Positions 47,261 to 59,870 of a stretch of 64,000 nt of DNA are shown here, piece after piece. Position 1 is the stretch's first letter. Each line of letters opens with the position of its first letter. The stretch comes from Atopsyche davidsoni (lineage: Eukaryota > Arthropoda > Insecta > Trichoptera > Hydrobiosidae): assembly GCA_022113835.1 (NCBI GenBank), contig JAILWY010000009.1, positions 3,261,501-3,325,500 of the forward strand. Reading direction: 5' to 3'. Both the position numbers and the translations under genes were made by a program. Below the pieces are notes generated by a model that searched no databases, had not been told where the DNA came from, and saw nothing but the letters and a program-made list of their open reading frames with translations.

Positions 47261-50200
47261 ACGCGCGCGTAGATTTGGAAGATATTAATTTAGTTTAAAG
47301 GGTTATATCAAATATATTCCGTGCAATTCTATAGAGAAAAAAAACACGTTCTACTTTGTGAACACGCGAACGTGCATTTATTATAGTGTTGGAGCAAAAA
47401 ATAGTCAGCATTCACATCATTCATTCAATTCGCGGAATCCCCGGATCGAATCAGAGTAAAGCAGCGAGTATTAATTTCTTTAAAAATCATACATTATCTT
47501 TGGAAGAAATCTCTTTCGGTACAAGTTTTCTTTTATGTGCAAAGACAACCGAATCTGATCTCTTTGAAGTGCTTACGGCATTCTTACATTATACAGAAGT
47601 ATGGTTTATAATAGTCTTCTTGCTCAGATTATACGGATGCAGATGTCTCCCGTATGGGGTAGTTAATTTAAATAGTAAATCAGTATGCAATCAGACTAAT
47701 TAATTTGACAGTTTTGTAACAATAACATTTGCTGTTTTGTGATTTATTATGATGTGCCAATTATTACAACATACTTTGTAAGCTTAATTTTTTTTTTAAA
47801 TAGTGCAGCTTTTAATTGCGTTGCTTTTCCTGAGTAGGGGAATCGATAGGAGGTGAGAAGAGTCTATTGTTTCATAATAGCAACCCTCGGGAGACGCAAG
47901 CGCGCGGAGACTGAAAACTAATTTATATCCAGAGAGAGTCCTTGTCTGAGCACAGAGAGCGGAACGAGAAGGGTTCATCGGACGCTGCTTGATGGAAAAT
48001 AAATTGGCCGAAACTTCGAGGGACGCGACCGATTCATCGACGGCGATTTTATCGAAATATCAAGGGATGCAGAAGCTCGCCGTTTTTCGAAAGCTACTTT
48101 ACAAGATAATGCATTGATAGAAATTCATTGAAATATTTTTAACACTCAATTTTATAAAAAAGAGAACATATAGGCTGAAAGCTTGTTAGTATTTTTATTA
48201 TTGGCGAGTTGCAAAATAGTGTATTTCATGTAAAAAAAACCACGAGTGCAAGTGTTAATTGAGGTGAAGCTGAAAGAGAGGTTGAAAGTCATGGGCTAAA
48301 GAAGACTCATTGGAGAATTGCATCGTCTGTCAAGGGTCGATGGCTTCTGCTGATGATGATGGCGATGTACATACATGTGAGCAAAGAAAATCGATAAGTT
48401 AATTAAGTTGCAAAATAATTCAATCGAACGTCTACATATTTCACTTTAGCGAGAACTGTCTAATTAATTTTCTAACAATTCTTACTTAATTATATATTTA
48501 GTCGTGAATTTAATTCGGTGATAAAACAGCTTAGAAACATCACAATTGTACTGATCTGATATTCACAAATGTTAATGAAGAATTGATTGTATCGATATTA
48601 ATGAAAATTACAGTGAAATATTTCCATTTAAAATATTTATATGTAGAGTCCATTAGTGTTGACTCACTAAAACATAATGTTGAAAACGGAAAAAGTCGAT
48701 TTACAAGGAAATACCCAGTATAATTACGCCAGGTTTAAATGTCAGAGGGAGAATTACTAAGAAAGCTTATTCCAGAGCCTAATTGCAGTATTACAAAAGA
48801 AATTATAGATATTATCATACGTTATGTTCTTGATATTGTATCGTTGGTTGATTAGGAATAGAATAGAAGAAAGTAATTGAGAAAAAAGGTGTACACATAA
48901 ATATTGTAAAATACAATGTGGCTTCAATAATTGTTGACTGTTTGTTTTATTGAAGTGAGAGCTTATTCGATGAATTATTGATATTCTCACGACCAAAAGC
49001 GTTTTGGTAAATATTCCATAGCAAAAAATTAAAGAGGGACGCGAAGCAAGCTTTCTGACAGAAGTTAATAAGGGCTGCGCTGGCCGCCAGCTTTACTGAG
49101 GGATTTAACGAAGAAGATAGCGATATTTACCCAAAATGATAAAATGGTATTTTCTGAGAAAAGTTTATACATCTTCTAGTAACCCCATATGGGTTGGCTC
49201 TAAATAATTCAACAGATTTGAGAATTACGCGGTGCTAAAATAAAATAAAAAAAGCAATTAGTTTTTAGGGTGATAAATTTTCTCAATTTATTTTCTCCAA
49301 CAAAAACGCACCACCGGATTAACGAATTGAAATTACTACCGAAAACATTTTGATACGTAAACACTGTAATTATAAAGTGGCAGTTTTCTAATTAACGTTG
49401 TATATTGATTATATATTCTGGGTAACTGAACTTATTATATATTTAACGGATTTCTGTTTACTCTGTTTACTTGAATATTGATACATTAACACCAAACGTT
49501 AGTATAAGTATTGTAAATATAAATGTATGGGTTATTTAACTTTTATATATTTAAAATTACAACGATACATATTTTATACAACACCACAAAACGATGAATC
49601 ACCCTTGAGGTTTAATCGCATTTCATATGAATTATTAATAGACTCAATTAAGTTTCAGGTTATGATAACGAACTTTCTAATTATAAAAGTATTATCGCAC
49701 TAATTGCTCGATCCACTTCAAACAAAGCATCGATTTCTGCTCGTCGGAGGCGTGCAGTTACAGATTTCATGCATGCGCCTCCGTACGCAACCACAAATTA
49801 CAGACGTCTCCGCGGGCGAGTCCAGGCCGATAGATAGACGAGGTCAATTAGCTCCCAGACCGCGTTTAACTTAATTCAATTTCACTGCGGTTTCGGTCTA
49901 CCTTAATACCCGAAGCTTAACCACCCGGCCCGAAATAAAACCAACGAGACTTTACGTTTTGGACTACCGGTTTGAGTCAGAATGATACCGCCGCTGCTGC
50001 GCTATGGCCGACCGAGTAGGCTGGGTGGATTAATTACTTTAATGTGATAGTTCAACTTTAGACAGGCGTTCCAGTTAGAATATATATATCGCTAGAAGAG
50101 AACGGCAACCCAAAGAAGCTAAAAAAAAAAACCAGTAGAACCACGAAGAATAACTCCACACAGATGGGTCGATCGAATTGTTGTTATTGGTATAAGATTT

Positions 50201-51900
50201 CTTATTTCATTCAATGGTTATTTAAAAACTAGAAATGCTGCCCGTCACAGAATGACGTTTTCGGAGGCACTTTGAGTTATTAATGATGTGATTAATAATT
50301 TCTAACGCAATTTGTGTCAAGCTGACATAAACTGAAAATTTCTAAGAAGCATCAAAATTTGTTTTTTTGTAAAAGTTCTAAATTTGAAATTCTCGCGTTG
50401 AACAATAAAATCCTATAATTCGTACATATTGAAACTCGCTAAAGCATATTTTATAGTTTTATTAAATTAGTTTATGAATAAAAATATTATCCTATCGTCT
50501 TGAAATTCGGCACATAGCTGCGGAAAAATTTACTAAACTTACATGCAAAAAATCAGCGTTGTATCTTTTAAGATATTCTACAGAAAACCAAAAAATGAAA
50601 CATACACACACACACAATGGATATTATTATAGTAGATTAATAGAATGATAAGCGTGCAATACGATACTCAATTATGAAACTTATTATATGAAAAAAAAAA
50701 AAAACTCACGAAGTGACTCACAGAGTAATTATTTGCCTAGAAATATGTCTGATACATATTCTATATAAATATTTTTATGTTAAACATACTGGAAAGAATG
50801 GAAAACAAATATCACAATAATACTAACAATTTGCTCGCAACAGTTCCATTTAAATTTGTGTGTTATTATAACAGTGATAGTGTAGATTCACGGACAATGA
50901 ATTACTATTACCGAGCTTTAAATTTTGTTACAATGTGATAAAATCCAGGATTTGTGATAAAATTCTGAAGCCGCTCGTTTTTTTGTATAATTTATATAAT
51001 TAAAATATTATTTTATTTAAGTATTCATTCATGTAATCTAGTTGTGTATGGGCGTAGTCCGTAATGTTTGCACGGCCTGATTACTCGAACTAGCGCAAAG
51101 TTTCGGTGAATTAAAATACAAAACATGTGACATATTCCGCTCCACAATGAATAAGGCGACTTGAATATCCCCCTTTGTCCCTGTGTGGTGTTTAGTTAAG
51201 AGAAGTAATTAACAGCTGTAGTCGAGTTTGACAAACGGCAGGGCGTTTTAGTACGGAAATTATCGCCCGGGTACACAGTTGGCCGTAGACTTGATAATTT
51301 CGTTGAAAATGTATTCAAATCAGATTAGCCGTACAACGGGCTACAGTGTCATGGTCAACGTTCTCGTAAATACTAACAACTGCCAGATAAATGTGTTATT
51401 TTGGATCTCTCTTCCCGTAATATTACATTATGAAGTTCTGTTAGAGAAGTTTTAGAGGCCTGTGACTTAATCCGCCATACTAATAAACGTAAGCGGTACT
51501 TCAGCTATTGTAAAATCAGACAATATAGTAACAAAGTGGCATTTATTTTTTATTTATTTAAAAGACCTAATACTAGCTACAACTACATGAAACAGAATTA
51601 AAATTAATTGGTAGATAAAACTACATAGTAAATTTCATAGCACTACGTTTTTATAGATGATAAAAACTTTAAGAGTCTACGAACATTTTAAAAATAATGA
51701 CTAGAATTTTATCTCATAAAGGATTTTCCAAATGAATTTATATTATTTGCAGTTTAAAAAGCCTTGCGTAGTTTAAAAGTCAACATACCATTTATCAAAT
51801 GAAAGTGGTCTCTTAGGCATGAGGCTTTTACTTTTCTGCTAGGTATGATTTAACTATGCAGAATCTGCTTTTAATTAAATTTTTCCTTCTATGCGGAATG
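47261..51900. other. AT-rich non-coding DNA with GC-richer patches
   Basis: GC-richer, possibly conserved patches lie at 47860-48040 and 49740-50030. A short ac-dinucleotide run is near 50608-50620. The ORFs present (up to 105 codons, 47386-47703) are not recognisable. No exon found. Confidence 0.45.
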
Positions 51901-52060
51901 CACCGCCTCGAGAGCTATTAATCCTGCTGGGAAACCCGCCCCCACCCTCGCCAGAGGTGGTTGTAATATATGACGTCATTCTGCAGGAGAATTAATGTCC
52001 CGGGGGGAGGGAGGGAGAGGCCTCATTAAAAGGCAGTCGCACGGCTCGGGAATAAGTGTC
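51901..52060. promoter_or_regulatory. GC-rich island with perfect CRE
   Basis: Holds the full palindromic cAMP-response element tgacgtca at 51971-51978, in a GC-rich block that ends with a purine-rich ggggggagggagggagagg run near 52002-52020. No gene start is seen on either side, so a distal element is as likely as a promoter. Confidence 0.35.
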
Positions 52061-52789
52061 GCAATAACTGCAGTCCAATCGACTAAGTAGCGATTAGCGC
52101 AAGTGCAGTGTAAATAAAGCTTGGACTTGGAGTGAATTTAATCCCACATATACTAAATGACACTTGCTTAGTAGTTGAAGCATAAAAAAATTTAAAGTTT
52201 ATTCTTCAATAAATTTGTCACATATTTATGCTTTTGAAATATTTAAATTTTGATTCGGGATTTAAAACGTTGTGTAAAAGAAAAAAAGAGTATATATTTA
52301 TAAATCATTTTATTTTATTATAAGATGTTAAAATTCACCATACCGTATAAGTTGTGGAGAGATACTGCCATCACAGATAAATATTTCATGTTAAAACCTG
52401 GCAAAGTTCTAATGCTTTTCGTTGGGAAATATTTATAAATGATACGAAAATAAGTGCGGTGTGGGCTTCAGGTCAGTTCCACTTAACAACGTCAATCGTT
52501 GGCACAAGACAATAGATTAAAAACAATGTTGGGCACATCTTCTAGAACAGCATTTAATACTGGTACAAAAACGGAAGTAACTCCCAAAACGCAACACTGT
52601 GGCTACGAGCATCAGCTGTAGTTAAAAAAAATCATCTGCGGTTCTACTCGATGGAAGCTACTCGAATTGATTGTACGGTCAAGTTTTTTAGTCCGCGCAT
52701 TAGTGCCGACCTGTGGTGAGCACCGTGCAATATTGTAGATCACACACGCACGCCAGCATCCTGGCCCGCGGCTCCACCGAGTCTGGCCA
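52061..52789. other. AT-rich non-coding DNA
   Basis: Nothing recognised. Confidence 0.5.
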
Positions 52790-53240
52790 TCTCCATTCAG
52801 ATGCAAGATGTGCTGAAAACAGCGCTGAACGGCGGAGTAGTAGTTGCGGCAGTATTAACGACCCATAGCTAAATCAACTTATTCTATGATTACTATTCCG
52901 GAGACGTCCTATAGACTTTAGGTCTACGCGAATGGAAGTGCTGAACCCAACTTAATCCTACGATTACTTTTTAGGGACAGATTTAATAACAAGCGTAAAT
53001 TGATTAAGAACCTCCATGCGAAGATGTGCTGGACATGTGAATCGAACACTGGAGCTAAACGCTGTGTTTAACAGTAGATAAGCTGTGGAAAGAGTAATGC
53101 GGATGTTTTAACGACTCTGGGCTAAATCGATTAAATAGAGCGATTTCTATACAGAGACGTCCGAGTGAAGATGCGCTGAACGTTAGTGCTGAAAGCTAGA
53201 GCTGTACGGGCTAGAAGTCCTGCGGTGTGAATTGTGAAAT
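52790..53240. repeat. Degenerate long-unit tandem repeat
   Basis: Three blocks contain versions of gaagatg(t/c)gctg, then gctgaac/gctaaac, then gcgg plus ttttaacgac or tattaacgac, then gctaaatc and gagacgtcc. gagacgtcc appears near 52901 and 53154; gatgtgctg or gatgcgctg near 52808, 53023 and 53170. Units are strongly diverged, 150-250 bp long. Confidence 0.45.
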
Positions 53241-53640
53241 AAGTACTGCGGCAATATGCAGTGAACGCAGCAGGGGCGCCGGGCGCCAGAGGGCTCGAAC
53301 TTAGCCTATATTAAATTAATTTAGTTATGATACTTATATTTTTTTGAAAAAAATGCTAATCACTAGGCTGCAATCAAAAAATCACTAGCGTTTTTATTTT
53401 TTAAATATTTTAACGGGATTCCACTGAGTAAATTTGTGTCATAATTATCAATGCTTTTTATTATGAGTAAATTCGCAACATTATATATAGTGAATTTTGA
53501 AGTAAATAAATATTTGATATTTTATACGTAAAATTGATTTCGCCTATAAGTTATATGATCGAAAATGAGAAATGTTTGTACAGTAGAAATATTTGACATC
53601 GAGTATTTATTAGAAAAAAATAATAATAATTTATCGCTTC
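53241..53640. other. AT-rich non-coding DNA
   Basis: Nothing recognised. Confidence 0.5.
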
Positions 53641-53960
53641 TTTGGGGCGCCACTGGCAAAATACATCAGCAGCCATGAAAGGGCTGGAGGCTGGAGGGAT
53701 GCGCGCCCCCGCCCCTCCAGCCCCTCCAGCCCCTCCAGGCCCTCCAGCCCCGCCAGCCCCGCCCCGGCAGCGCAAGTGTCGTGCAAAATTTAAAGCACCC
53801 CGCGAGATATACGGACGAGAAGTGGCCGACGGGCCGTAAAACCTTTACGAGGGTCGCGGGGAGAATCGCCAACGGATCGAGGAACCACCTCGCGGCCCGC
53901 CGCTTCAATCGCGAGAGTACTGCCGAGTGCTCTAAACAAGCACTTACACTCCTATCGTGT
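53641..53960. other. GC-rich island with 9-bp minisatellite
   Basis: Five 9-bp units of cccctccag and variants run from 53712 to 53756, giving a Pro/Ala-rich or Gly/Trp-rich translation by strand that is not a recognised protein. The rest of the block is GC-rich single-copy sequence. Confidence 0.6.
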
Positions 53961-54191
53961 AACTACTGCCGCTTCACCTGCAGCTCGTCTGTGTATTTGG
54001 TGTAAGCACCACGGGAAACGAGAAGTGTGTGATTCACAGCATACTTGTTAGTTCGGTAGTATTTCAAATTATTCGCAACACAGAAGACGCTTAAGATTAT
54101 TTTAACCAAATGCAGGTGTTCCTCTTCCCCACGTCTTCTCGTGTGCAATGTAGTAATGGACTTGATTGTGGAGGGATGTGCTCCTACAGAA
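53961..54191. other. Non-coding DNA
   Basis: No recognised feature before the next dispersed-repeat copy. Confidence 0.45.
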
Positions 54192-54395
54192 AGAGTATCA
54201 GATCTAAACGCCAGAGCTTTGTAAGGAAAAAAATATATAATAATGCTATTGGGCAGCAGCAATACACAGCTTTTTCCTTCGAATATAAAACTGCGGTGCA
54301 GAAGGCCCCGGAGACCCACTACACTATTTTCCGCTTAAAAAACCATGAAAACTGGTTTGAAACCATGGAACAGAGGCACTTGATGAAGGAGAAAA
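54192..54395 (+). repeat. Dispersed repeat family R1, copy 3
   Basis: Carries the fullest 5' part of the family (atcagatctaaacgccagag...ttcgaatataaaactg) plus the 3' end (cagaggcacttgatgaag). The middle differs from other copies. It reads open in one frame (within 54110-54493), and copy 2 reads the same residues (RQSFV, YNNAIGQ, FSFEYKT) until a stop. The family may therefore derive from a coding sequence. Confidence 0.8.
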
Positions 54396-57300
54396 TAACA
54401 TGTATAATCCAGATAGAGGTTAGACCAAGGGTGGTAGTCACTTATAATAGTTTAATTGAGCTGGGGAAGCGTTCCACGCTCCCAACGAATTAACAACATG
54501 GCAACAATTAGTAACATAGGGGTGGTCACATGACAAGTTAATGTTTTTTTTATTGATTTTTTAATATTATTATATATGTTAGCTTTTATAGCCGTGAGAA
54601 AACCCAACAGTGTGCTCAGCATTGTACCAACTTTCTGAAAAAAGTGTAAAGCAGTCCACACAAGCAACAACAAAAACAAAAAACAGCGAGTTTTACATAA
54701 AAGCCACAATAACTATTATTTTTCTGTTTAATCCATAACTTATTGGTTATCCATAAAAAAATAGCTGCCAGATTTCAATAATTTATTTTTCATTTCTATA
54801 ATGAATGGTAGGGATGTCACAGGTGAAAAACCAATAAACCTGTATAATACATACTAATACATCAAATAATAAATGTCGTTCGAGTTTTACAAATACAGAG
54901 ATATGAATAAATAATAAATCAAAAATTTATGTACCAATACGACGACTTCTTCATATATGATGTAATTTGCCAAATGCGACCACTTATTTTAAGTGTTTTT
55001 TTTTTTGTAGTAATGTCTGAGTACACAACGCAAAAGGTCGTCACTTTCGGTCAGTTACCATTCGGTTGTCGGTTGTGTCGTATCATGTGTAGGCAGCTTA
55101 AGCAACAGTGACGCGAGCTCTATCAATAAGTCGGTGATATTTACATACTATGCGTTGTAAATTGGATATATCTTAACAAAACAAAAAAATATGATAAATG
55201 TATGCTCTTATTGGTATTATCGAGCGCGGTGTTGCCACATATGTAAAAAAAAAAAAAAAAAAACGTATCAAGATAGTTAGTACACGCGGTCAATTTTTTA
55301 AGATAATCTGAGATCGGCCGAGAAGGTTGGCTCGCGGCCAGGCGGCATCTCCATACCCGGAGTGACGGAGCAACAGTTAAAAGAGCCGTTTGTTGGTGCC
55401 TATAATAATGTATAAGTATATATAATATAATACAGGTTAGGTTGGTTTTTTTTTTTTTTTTTACAACTGCGAAATGCGCGCCGCCCGCAAGTACAAGAAT
55501 CAAAAACGAAAATTGGAGTAACGTGAATGGTGAAAATCAGATTATAAAGTAATTCAGGGTTATAAATTTACTCCGGGCAATTGAAAATTATACGTAATAG
55601 AAATTTTATTACGACGTGTAAAGAATCGCAAAGTGTATTTTTTTGTTGTTGTAATATCAATTATTTGGAAGCGTGCGAGTAGTGTACCAAAAAAAAAAAC
55701 TTATAAAAGAGGTATGTTTTAAATGCAAGACAAAGGTGTTATTTCCAAAAAAAACTTTTTGGAAAGTGTGTTTAGTTTGACTGATATAAAGTTTTCAAGG
55801 CATGAAGATTTTTTGAAGATTAATATAAAACAACAACTACTTACTGTAGTGAAAAAAATCGACACCCACAGATTGTGCTGGTTGGTATATTGGCTGGTTA
55901 AAAGTTGACTGTAAGAGTGACTAGCACATGCTGCGATACAGAGAATCAACCTCAATAACACAAAACAGAATACATCAACAAAAAGTACAAAACTGCGTAG
56001 AGGAATTTCGCGAGGGAACAAAGGGGGGCATCCATTTTGTAAAAATGTCGGCTGTGAAGATGAAGCGGCCGCAATAAATCGATGCGGAAAAATCACCAAA
56101 AATAAATACACGTACTCGGAAAATAAATCGGTGCGACATATTTTGTTGGGCGAAAACCTGGCATATTATCGACAGGCCATGGGAAGTCAGCGTCCATGCG
56201 TCTCTAATTGTTTGTTAAATTAATTTAACGTGTTTTTTTTATTATGAATAATGAAACAATTTTTTCCTACACAAAGAAGGAACGTGCGCATGGATCGATT
56301 CTAAAGTGCAATCGTCAAATGATGTCATCGTGGACATAGCTGACAACACTTTGTAAAGCATCGTGAGTACAATGATCCTTAAAACGACTGTTAAAAAATA
56401 ACAACTTTGAGGTTTCAGAGCACGTCCAGTATACAACACAATATCAAAAGAATGATTTCACAAACAAAAATTGTATAATAGCATTTATGAACTCCTTTTT
56501 ATAACACTTATTAGTACTTATATTGAATATTTTCACAAAAATATAGATTAATAAAAAAAACTGTTATTCTTTTCATATGAAACGGTCCTTGATATTATAT
56601 GGTCACCTTTGGTATGTTTAAAAATAAATAAAAAGGCTGCTGTGTGTATGTATACTAAAATTATTTTGCGATAACTTATTAAAGGTACTTATGAAGTATT
56701 TAACGTTTTTTTGGTTTGATTTAGCAGCAAATAACGTTTTTATGTGTTGTAACTAGAGCACGTTAAAATTAAGCTCGCCACGTTGTATAAATAGTAAAAA
56801 CCTATCGAGAAATTGTTAATAAAAACGTTTATCTTTCACGTTAGAAAGTAATAGTTTATTTAAATAAGAAACTGGTGCTTATTTTAACCAAAACATTTCT
56901 AAGCAAACTTCTTACAATTTAATTTCAAAGAAATATAAGCAAAAAATATAATTTACAGATAAATCTATGATTTATCCGAAATAACTATTCCACATTATTA
57001 TAAATAAACCTGTGAACATAGTGTAGTTTTTTGTTAATTATAAAAAGTAGGAACACAACAGAAACGATAGCGATTGCCAAGCGGTGTGGGTTCATATTCC
57101 ACGTGAGTCCCGAAAAAAGAAGTCGGGATTTAGTCACTAACTTAAAAAATATATATTAAATCATTTGAGCATTTTTAACAACGACGCGAAAATTTTAACC
57201 CACACTGAGAATTATTTGGAAGTGTGATTCATTTATCGGAAGATAAGATTGTAAAATAAATAGATAAGAATTGTAGAAATTGGTAAAAAATATTTTTAGA

Positions 57301-57511
57301 TATTTACTTTAAAGGATAAATAAAACCAACGCACTGGCAGAGGCAGATAAGGCAAATATTTAAATACGAGAAGTTAACAAAATCAATTCATTGCGTTGTT
57401 CGTCAAAAGACTAAATTGGCGTTGAGAGTGCAGTGCATCCACCATGCGTAATATATAATAATCAGGGTGTCTATAGTATGTTCTCTTCAAAATTAACATC
57501 ATAGATAGACG
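54396..57511. other. AT-rich non-coding DNA
   Basis: No gene recognised. Contains long A and T runs (near 55245 and 55449). A B-box-like gtgggttcatattccac at 57086-57102 may mark an old SINE. A GC-richer patch with ccattttg and atggcc-type motifs lies near 55990-56200. Confidence 0.45.
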
Positions 57512-57650
57512 TTGAACTGTAGAAGGACCCCGGGACCCACAACAGTATATTCCTCTAAAAAAAAAATTATTAACACTGGCTCAGCACGAGTGTGCTCAGT
57601 GAAATGGTCGCTAACCTCTTTTGACGAGAGGCACTCGATGAAGAAGGAAA
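57512..57650 (+). repeat. Dispersed repeat family R1, copy 4 (3' part)
   Basis: Shares gtagaaggaccccgggaccc, aacactggctcagca, agtgaaatggtcgctaacc and gagaggcactcgatgaagaa with the other copies. The 5' half is absent. Confidence 0.8.
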
Positions 57651-58299
57651 TATTAAAAGAGATGATATCGACGGATATTTTTTACTTAAATTCGTTGCAA
57701 ATCGGTCGCAAGTTGTGTCGCAGAGAAACTGTCCAATTAATAAGTTTCATCAATAATTCAACATCAGTGACAATAGGACGGAAGGGTTCAATAGCAGAAT
57801 TTCAGCGACACAACCGCTCAATTGTGGAGCGAATGCCATTGTTGTACAAATCAGTCATCGGGTAATAAAATACATCGGGAGTGCTCGGTAAAGTTCGGAA
57901 GTTGTCGGGTGCACGAAGAAAACGAGCTTATCTCTTCCCGGAATCGAGAGTGCAACAGCGAATCACCTGACTTTCGTTTTGGATGACGCGGCAGTATTAC
58001 CATAATCAAAACAAAACTATTAAAGCCATAACCGAGTGATGAAATACTCAAGAGCTCTCTATAAAGATTATTTAGCATCAAGATGCATCTTTCTGTAGCT
58101 AGTTCCTCGTAGCTAGTTAAGCAAAACTTTTTTGATGAAATTAGAAACAATATTTGAGACATGCACTCTTGATAGAATTATCTCAAATAATAGAGAAATA
58201 AATGAATCGTTTTTTTTTTACAACAGAAACAGCATTCGATCGGATTCCTGGCAACACTGCCAGTATTGAATATTCTCACTCGCTCCACTTTAGCATTAA
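57651..58299. other. Non-coding DNA
   Basis: AT-rich, no recognised feature. Confidence 0.5.
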
Positions 58300-58620
58300 G
58301 GACGAGCTGTCCGCGCGTCGCCGCTACGCGAGAAGCAATCAAACTAGAATCACTCGACCAATCTGCTTCGTTAATAAAAAAATCGCCGCCATCTTTCTGC
58401 GCGGGTCAACAAGGTGGCGGCACGTGACCGGGATTCAAAAACGGCACCCAACGACCGGCGATTGTTTTTAAGTGAAAAAAAATCAAAATGGCGACGGAGC
58501 CGCGAGACGGCGGCCCCGGACGTTCCCGTTTTATTTAGCATCTAACCTCAATATCCGAGTAAACAATACGAAAATAATATTATCAAAAAAAAAAAATCAC
58601 TGCGGTCGTTCTGCGCGAAT
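58300..58620. promoter_or_regulatory. Promoter-like GC-rich segment with YY1/Pho and E-box motifs
   Basis: Contains gccgccatctt (58386-58396), a YY1/Pho-type site, and gcacgtgacc (58421-58430), a CACGTG E-box in the extended bHLH-Zip form. aaaatggcgacgg follows near 58485. These motifs are typical of TATA-less housekeeping promoters. No start exon can be identified. The stretch from 58470 is repeated in diverged form at 59.54 kb. Confidence 0.35.
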
Positions 58621-58949
58621 CAATATAGCGGAAGTACGTGGGCGAAATTTAATAACAAATATTTGATAATCATTTTTCAGCGTCAATTAAGAGGACTGTC
58701 TTGTATTTTTATTTGCCGTTTGTTGTGTGTTGGAGATATCCTCACTCGTATCGACCGTATAAGGAAGCTAAATAAATATCTTGATCGGGAATATTTCAGG
58801 CTTTTTGTGAAACGAAGCGAGTCTGCGGAGAAGTATTGCTTATACTACGGAAGGCATTATGATATATTGAAAAATGTATTTATTTTCCAATTTCATGATA
58901 TGAGCGACAAAAATTCAGCATTGCCGCTGTCTTCCTGCGGGGGTTAATA
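58621..58949. other. Non-coding DNA with an unidentified 94-codon ORF
   Basis: The ORF at 58663-58947 is basic and hydrophobic with no domain I recognise. It ends just before a TTAA that may begin the piggyBac-like relic. Confidence 0.4.
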
Positions 58950-59407
58950 TTAACACACTAAAGGCGGGGCGGGCACTAGTACCCGTTTCGCGGACTGCTG
59001 TCTGACGGCGGAGCGCGTATTAATACGTTTTTGAATGTGTTTACTCTAAAAGCGGCAGAAGGTCATTTTATTCTTTAGGTTTACAGCTCGATATGTTTTT
59101 TTAGGACTCGTCAACGTTACTTCTACCAATACTGTCCAGCAGTGATTCTGAACCAAGTGACAATGAAGAAGTGGAGTGCTCAGAGAATGATAATCCTCTA
59201 ATTATTGAACAATTTTTAGGACAAAGTGGTGTTGTTGTGATGCCAAGTAATACGCAAAGTGTCTATGAAGTGGTTCAACTTTTTATAGGAAACGATTTAT
59301 TTGACTGCATGCATTATCAAAGAGTGTATAGACTAGATTTCACACGTGCAATTTTACGCGAATTTGCACATCAGTTCAGTCAATTTGGTTACCCGCTTAA
59401 AATATAA
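58950..59407 (+). pseudogene. Possible piggyBac-like element fragment
   Basis: From 59104 to 59407 the reading frame gives a Ser/Asp/Glu-rich stretch (LSSSDSEPSDNEEVECSEND) and then SNTQSVYEVVQLFIGNDLFD. This resembles the acidic N-terminus and first conserved motif of piggyBac transposases. It then departs from the family and stops, with no catalytic Asp residues. TTAA at 58950-58953, the piggyBac target, is followed by a GC-rich end-like cacactaaaggcggggcg. The frame opens right after ttttttag, which resembles a splice acceptor. Confidence 0.4.
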
Positions 59408-59539
59408 ATTTAATATAAGCTATTGTTTAACAATAACATTTAATTTATTAACAAAAATCTCATAATTAACTCGGAAGAAGAAAAAATTATATCACATTCA
59501 TAAATATCACAACAGCAAAAAATTGTAACCGAGCGATTG
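59408..59539. other. AT-rich non-coding DNA
   Basis: No recognised feature. Confidence 0.5.
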
Positions 59540-59870
59540 TGAAATGGCGACGGAACCGCTAGAGGAGGGCGCGATCCCGTTTTGGCCGGTAACCCGACCT
59601 CAGCATCCGATCATCCGCGGTCAGGTTAATGGCTATACGAAAATAATATTATTGAAAAAGTGCCTCGCATTCCTGTGTGATTGTTCAGTGCGCATTCCTG
59701 CAGTGAAATCGACCGCGGTCTGCCGGCCGGGATAAAAAAACCGACCGCGCGTCTCGTCGGCTCGGATCCGAGATGCTCGCGAGGCGACTGCACATTACAA
59801 TCCCGCCGCCATGACCCGGGAGTCCTCGACGATGAGCGTGCCCAAGAATATAAACAATGTTATTAAAAAC
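59540..59870. repeat. Diverged copy of the 58.47-kb GC-rich segment
   Basis: Begins aaatggcgacgga(a/g)ccgc and shares tcccgtttt, cctca-tatccga and tacgaaaataatattat with 58480-58580 in the same order and orientation. It continues GC-rich to about 59840. This is either an old duplication or two members of an interspersed repeat. The ORFs inside are not recognised. Confidence 0.6.

Noticed and set aside
53666..53908. Gly/Trp-rich minus-strand ORF
   Set aside because: Produced by a 9-bp repeat in GC-rich DNA.
54110..54493. 127-codon ORF as a host gene
   Set aside because: It lies over a dispersed repeat whose other copies contain stops and deletions, so it is probably repeat-derived.
55245..55470. 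Retroposon tails at long A and T runs
   Set aside because: Runs of about 18 A and 18 T are present, but no retroposon body or target duplication could be tied to them.
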